Source of the DNA: Methanomassiliicoccales archaeon PtaB.Bin134 | GTDB lineage: Archaea > Thermoplasmatota > Thermoplasmata > Methanomassiliicoccales > UBA472 | Reading direction: 5' to 3' | NCBI GenBank assembly: GCA_002067045.1 | Contig: MVPZ01000209.1 | Coordinates: 1-18,791, forward strand | DNA length: 18,791 nucleotides | Notes under the pieces: generated by a model | Seen by the model: the letters and a program-made list of their open reading frames with translations, nothing else | Database searches by the model: none | What the model was told of the DNA's origin: nothing | Made by a program: the position numbers and the translations under genes | Shown: positions 15,820-18,791 of the stretch, piece after piece | How positions within the stretch are numbered: the stretch's first letter is position 1 | Layout: the number at the start of each line of letters is the position of its first letter

Positions 15820-16644
15820 TCAGATCAGGGGGCGGGCGGGATCGTCCTCCCCGCTGCGGGCCTCCTTGTTTATCTGCTTGAGCCGGATGTCGCATATCCT
15901 CCTGCCCAGCTCGGTGATGGCGAACACCGGGACCTTGGTCCCTATCTGCTCCGCGCCGAGCTTCCTGCCCAGCTCCCACATGTGCTTGGAGGCGCAGGCG
16001 GTGGCGATGTCGCAGTTCTCGAACAGCACCCGGGCGTCCTCCTCGGTGACCCCGGAGGTGTGCACCGCGAATAGCACCACGTGCTCTCCCAGCTCCTTCC
16101 TGATGAGGGCGGCATCGTTGCCCCGGACCACGGTCACCCCGATCTTCCGGTAGCCCATGTCCCAGGCCATGCGCGCCCCGGCCACCTGGTCTATGCGCGC
16201 GTTCTCGGGGTCCAGCACCCGGTCGCGGCCGATGGCCTGGATGACGCTCTGTAGGGGGGAGGTCTCCACCACCCCGGAGATGCGCCCGCCTATGCCCTGG
16301 ATGAGCTCGGGATCGTCCACGACCGCCGTCCCGGAACCGTCGCACACGCACACCGAGCAGTCCAGTATGTCCTTGGTCACGCACATGCTCATCAGCTCGG
16401 AGATGCCGAAGCTCAGGAAGTCCTTCATGCGCATCTCCCTCCGCTCGGTGAATATGCCGAAGTCCCGGATGCGGAACTCCACGTTCTGGCGAACGCTCTC
16501 CCTGGTGAGCTTCTCGATCCCCCGGTACTTGTAGAAAAGGGGGCAGAAATCCACCCGCGGTTCGCTGACGTCCACGACCACCCCGTCCTCCACCACGACC
16601 CTGGACATGCCCAGGACCTCCATCACATGCCGGTCCCTCTTCAT
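15820..16644 (-). CDS. Methanogenesis marker protein 8 (DUF2099)
   Basis: This 274-residue protein carries the marker-8 signatures: a HVMEVLGMSRVVVEDG opening, FCPLFYKYRGIEK from about residue 33, MRMKDFLSFGISE, CDGSGT, QGIGGRISG, AVHTSG and TACASK. The family is largely confined to methanogens and relatives. Its biochemical role is not established, to my knowledge. Several conserved cysteines (in DFCPL, CSVCVCDG and TACASK) suggest a cofactor or metal role. ATG at 16644 gives the family N-terminus, and TTTAATAA on the minus strand (16668-16675) is 27 bp upstream, so the message is probably leaderless. It is divergent from RbkR and convergent with the PIN gene. Confidence 0.85.
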   Translation of the reverse strand: MKRDRHVMEVLGMSRVVVEDGVVVDVSEPRVDFCPLFYKYRGIEKLTRESVRQNVEFRIRDFGIFTERREMRMKDFLSFGISELMSMCVTKDILDCSVCVCDGSGTAVVDDPELIQGIGGRISGVVETSPLQSVIQAIGRDRVLDPENARIDQVAGARMAWDMGYRKIGVTVVRGNDAALIRKELGEHVVLFAVHTSGVTEEDARVLFENCDIATACASKHMWELGRKLGAEQIGTKVPVFAITELGRRICDIRLKQINKEARSGEDDPARPLI

Positions 16645-16774
16645 CGGACCGGGATGGGGAAGGGATGTTATTAAAGCTGCGATGGGGCCTAGTAATCTAT
16701 TAATGGAACGAACGGATAACCAGGAAAGTAACCTGATACAGGTTGCCTAGTAGCAGTATGGGGAGTTGTTACCT
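16645..16774. promoter_or_regulatory. Divergent promoter region of marker 8 and RbkR, with candidate operator
   Basis: The minus-strand TATA for marker 8 is at 16668-16675. A plus-strand TATTAAT at 16698-16704 predicts an RbkR start near 16727. A perfect inverted repeat, AACCTG (16730-16735), spacer ATA, CAGGTT (16739-16744), lies right at the predicted start. A direct repeat, GCCTAGTA, occurs at 16687-16694 and 16745-16752, flanking the promoter. GGGGAG (16760-16765) is the ribosome binding site for the TTG at 16775. Confidence 0.5.
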
Positions 16775-17449
16775 TTGCAGCCCGAGAACGACGAGAAGTT
16801 CGTCACCGCCCTCCGCCGCATCGCCCTGATGGGCGGATTGCACGATTACGTCGCCCTGTCATCCCGAGAACTGGGGGAGATGCTGGAGATGTCCCAGCAG
16901 TCCGCGTCCAAGCGCATCCTGGAGCTGCTGGACGGAAAGCTCATAGAGCGGGACCTGGGCGCCCGGAGGCAGCGCATCCGCATCACCGCCCGGGGCGCGG
17001 ACCTGCTGCGCAAGGAGTACATCGAATATCAGAAGATCTTCGAGATGAAGGACGAGATGGTGATCAAGGGCACGGTCGTCGAGGGCATGGGCGAGGGGCA
17101 GTACTACGTCACCCAGCCCGGCTACATGGAGCAGTTCGTGCAGAAGCTGGGCTTCAAGCCCTACGAGGGGACGCTCAACGTGAAGCTGCTGGCGACGGAG
17201 CATCACAAGCTGGAGACCTTGCGCAACGGCCGGACCATCGACATCACCGGCTTCGAGAGGAACGGCCGGACCTTCGGCGATGTGCACTGCATACCCGCCA
17301 GCATCCAGAACGTGGAGTGCGCGGTCGTGCTCCCCAGGCGCTCCCACTACGAGGACGTGCTGGAGGTCATCTGCAAGTTCCACCTGCGCCGCACGCTCGG
17401 GCTGGAGGACGGGGACCAGATCGAGGTCCGCATCCACCTTAACTTCTGA
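16775..17449 (+). CDS. rbkR: Bifunctional HTH regulator / CTP-dependent riboflavin kinase
   Basis: The 224-residue protein joins a winged helix (about 10-90, with SRELGEMLEMSQQSASKRI as helix-turn-helix and an RQRIRIT wing) to an archaeal riboflavin kinase domain (about 95-224). Kinase landmarks are GTVVEGMGEGQYYV from 99 and GTLN at 132-135. The kinase uses CTP rather than ATP to make FMN. The DNA-binding part is known in this family to regulate riboflavin genes. Two TTG starts compete. TTG 16775 is chosen because GGGGAG is 9 nt upstream, whereas TTG 16766 touches that element. The ATG at 16758 is out of frame. The stop abuts the purQ stop. Confidence 0.88.
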   Translation: MQPENDEKFVTALRRIALMGGLHDYVALSSRELGEMLEMSQQSASKRILELLDGKLIERDLGARRQRIRITARGADLLRKEYIEYQKIFEMKDEMVIKGTVVEGMGEGQYYVTQPGYMEQFVQKLGFKPYEGTLNVKLLATEHHKLETLRNGRTIDITGFERNGRTFGDVHCIPASIQNVECAVVLPRRSHYEDVLEVICKFHLRRTLGLEDGDQIEVRIHLNF

Positions 17450-18262
17450 TCAGCGCACGCTGCGCACCGCGGAGCGGAAAAGGGACAGGCCGTCGCCGTC
17501 CTCCCGCCATTCCGAACGGGTCCAGTCCGGGTGGGTCTCCCTTCTCAGCACCCTCTCCGGATGGGGCATCATGCCCAGCACGTTCCCGGCGGGATTGCAT
17601 ATCCCGGCGATGTTGTGCAGCGAACCGTTCGGGCACCAGGGATATCCGGCGTACTTCCCGTCGGGGTCCACGTACCTGAACATGACCTGGTCGTTCTCCA
17701 GCAGCCTCTCCAGCATCTTGTGCTGCCGGCCGCGGGGGAACATCAGCTTGCCCTCGGCGTGCGCCGAGGGGTACATGACCACCGAACCCTGGGGCAGCTC
17801 GGAGGTGAAGACCCCTCCCTTCTTCTCCACCTTCAGCAGGGTGGGCCGGCATTCGAAGCGGCCGGAATCGTTGGTGTACAGGGCGGCCTCCGGGGCCTCG
17901 GACATGGTGCCGTCCATGGCCGGGAGCAGTCCCAGCTCCACCAGTATCTGGAAGCCGTTGCATATGCCGATCACCGGCCTGCCGTCCTCCACGAAGCGCA
18001 CCACCTCCTTCTTCAGCCCGCTCTTCATCCGCGCGGCGAATATGGCCCCCGCGCGCACGTAGTCCCCGGCGGAGAAGCCCCCGGGCAGCATCAGGATGTC
18101 GTAGCTCCCCAGGTCCCTCTTCAGGTCCGACGGGCACTGGCCCAGCAGCTGCTTCAGGTGCACCTTTTCCGGCGACGCTCCCACCGCGGCGAAGGCCTGA
18201 TAGGCCTCGTCCTCGCAGTTGGTCCCCTCTATCCTCAGAACACAGACCTTGACGTCCTTCAT
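17450..18262 (-). CDS. purQ: Phosphoribosylformylglycinamidine synthase, glutaminase subunit
   Basis: PurQ releases ammonia from glutamine and passes it to PurL, which converts FGAR to FGAM in purine synthesis. The class I glutaminase triad is visible: nucleophile C101 in GICNGFQ, with H234 and E236 in MPHPER. An LPGGFSAGDYVRAGA segment near 59-73 and the 270-residue length fit the family. The ATG at 18262 is 4 nt after the purL stop, so purL-purQ form a coupled pair transcribed leftward. The opposing rbkR gene ends exactly at its stop codon. Confidence 0.95.
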   Translation of the reverse strand: MKDVKVCVLRIEGTNCEDEAYQAFAAVGASPEKVHLKQLLGQCPSDLKRDLGSYDILMLPGGFSAGDYVRAGAIFAARMKSGLKKEVVRFVEDGRPVIGICNGFQILVELGLLPAMDGTMSEAPEAALYTNDSGRFECRPTLLKVEKKGGVFTSELPQGSVVMYPSAHAEGKLMFPRGRQHKMLERLLENDQVMFRYVDPDGKYAGYPWCPNGSLHNIAGICNPAGNVLGMMPHPERVLRRETHPDWTRSEWREDGDGLSLFRSAVRSVR

Positions 18263-18266
18263 CAGT

Positions 18267-18791
18267 TCACCCCATCAGCTTGGGGAGCGCTCCGCTCCAG
18301 GCCTTCCTCATGTCCTTCAGGGAGATGCTGGCCTTCTCGCCCTCCGTGGCGATGCGCAGCGACCTCCCGCCCACCTTCCCCAGTCTCATGACCGGCACGG
18401 TCATGCCCGCCAGGAACCCCTCCTCCTTGGACGGCTCGACCTCCACCACCCAGCGGGTGTTGCTCTCGGAGAACATGAACCACGGGCCGTTCTTGGCGGC
18501 GATGCTGGCCCCGATGTTGCCGCCCAGGCACATCTCGGCCACGGCGATGGCCACTCCCCCGTCCGAAACGTCGTGGCAGGAGGCGATCAGCCCCTTGCCC
18601 ATGGCCGCATGCATCTCGTCCATGGAGCTCTTGAGGCGTTCCGGGGAGACGTCGGGCACCACCCCTCCCTGCCCGCCGTATCGGCGGTAGATGGCCGAGC
18701 CCCCGAACTCCTCTTTGGTCTCCCCCACCAGGAACAGCAGGTTGCCCTTGGCCTTGAGGTCGGTGGTCACGCACCTGCGCACGTCCTCCAC
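18267..18791 (-). CDS. purL: Phosphoribosylformylglycinamidine synthase, synthetase subunit, C-terminal part
   Basis: The last 174 residues and the stop of PurL are present; the 5' part lies beyond the window, so the GTG near the edge is an internal codon. The fragment belongs to the C-terminal AIRS-type ATP-binding half. It has LVGETKEEFGGS, the YRRYGG segment and the strongly conserved CHDVSDGGVAIAVAEM motif, followed by a FSESNTRWVVEV strand. PurL uses ATP and the ammonia from PurQ to make FGAM. The reading frame is open to the window edge with no defect. Confidence 0.95.
   Translation of the reverse strand: MEDVRRCVTTDLKAKGNLLFLVGETKEEFGGSAIYRRYGGQGGVVPDVSPERLKSSMDEMHAAMGKGLIASCHDVSDGGVAIAVAEMCLGGNIGASIAAKNGPWFMFSESNTRWVVEVEPSKEEGFLAGMTVPVMRLGKVGGRSLRIATEGEKASISLKDMRKAWSGALPKLMG

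Noticed and set aside
16758..16760. ATG as the start of RbkR
   Set aside because: It is out of frame with the protein; the TTG at 16775 has a correctly spaced ribosome binding site.

Overview
The window is a gene-dense, GC-rich stretch of archaeal chromosome. The archaeal ribosomal protein/translation blocks (L7Ae-S28e-L24e-Ndk-aIF5B and S6e-aIF2gamma-PIN), paired geranylgeranyl reductases for isoprenoid lipids, a CTP-type riboflavin kinase with a DNA-binding domain, and TATA boxes 25-30 bp before many start codons all point to a euryarchaeote. Methanogenesis marker protein 8 and a DUF1638 protein point to a methanogen. High GC plus the gene set suggests a high-GC member of Methanomassiliicoccales (Thermoplasmatota). 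That placement is inference, because no rRNA or mcr gene lies in the window.

Layout. 1-181: the 3' end of a branched-chain aminotransferase. 282-3318: a tightly overlapped 2-oxoacid (probably pyruvate):ferredoxin oxidoreductase operon in which the gamma and delta subunits are fused, followed by alpha and beta. 3322-4761: a DUF1638 protein and a winged-helix regulator, divergently transcribed from a 63-bp AT-rich spacer. 4770-4994: a 74-residue two-helix membrane protein. 5204-8493: L7Ae, S28e, L24e, Ndk and aIF5B. 8494-9165: an exported, membrane-anchored protein with a cytosolic zinc ribbon. 9237-13744: an aldehyde dehydrogenase, a polytopic membrane protein and two adjacent geranylgeranyl-reductase-family flavoproteins. 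13835-15819: S6e, aIF2gamma and a PIN-domain protein. 15820-16644 (minus): methanogenesis marker 8. 16775-17449: RbkR. 17450-18791 (minus): purQ and the 3' part of purL.

How the genes work together. The oxidoreductase links acetyl-CoA or other acyl-CoA to 2-oxoacids and ferredoxin and fits next to an aminotransferase. The two translation clusters supply ribosomal proteins and both GTPase initiation factors, with Ndk maintaining NTP pools. The reductase pair probably acts on isoprenoid double bonds in membrane lipids or other prenyl compounds. RbkR makes FMN and may repress its own transcription. PurL and PurQ catalyse the FGAM step of purine synthesis.

No rRNA, tRNA, CRISPR array, insertion sequence or prophage was seen, and no gene-free stretch exceeds about 210 bp. 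I found no clearly new defence or mobile system. The most interesting signals are regulatory or architectural: a recurring TGATCA stop-stop junction between convergent genes, a candidate kink-turn in the L7Ae leader, an inverted repeat before RbkR, the DUF1638/regulator divergent pair, and an awkward start in the first reductase gene.
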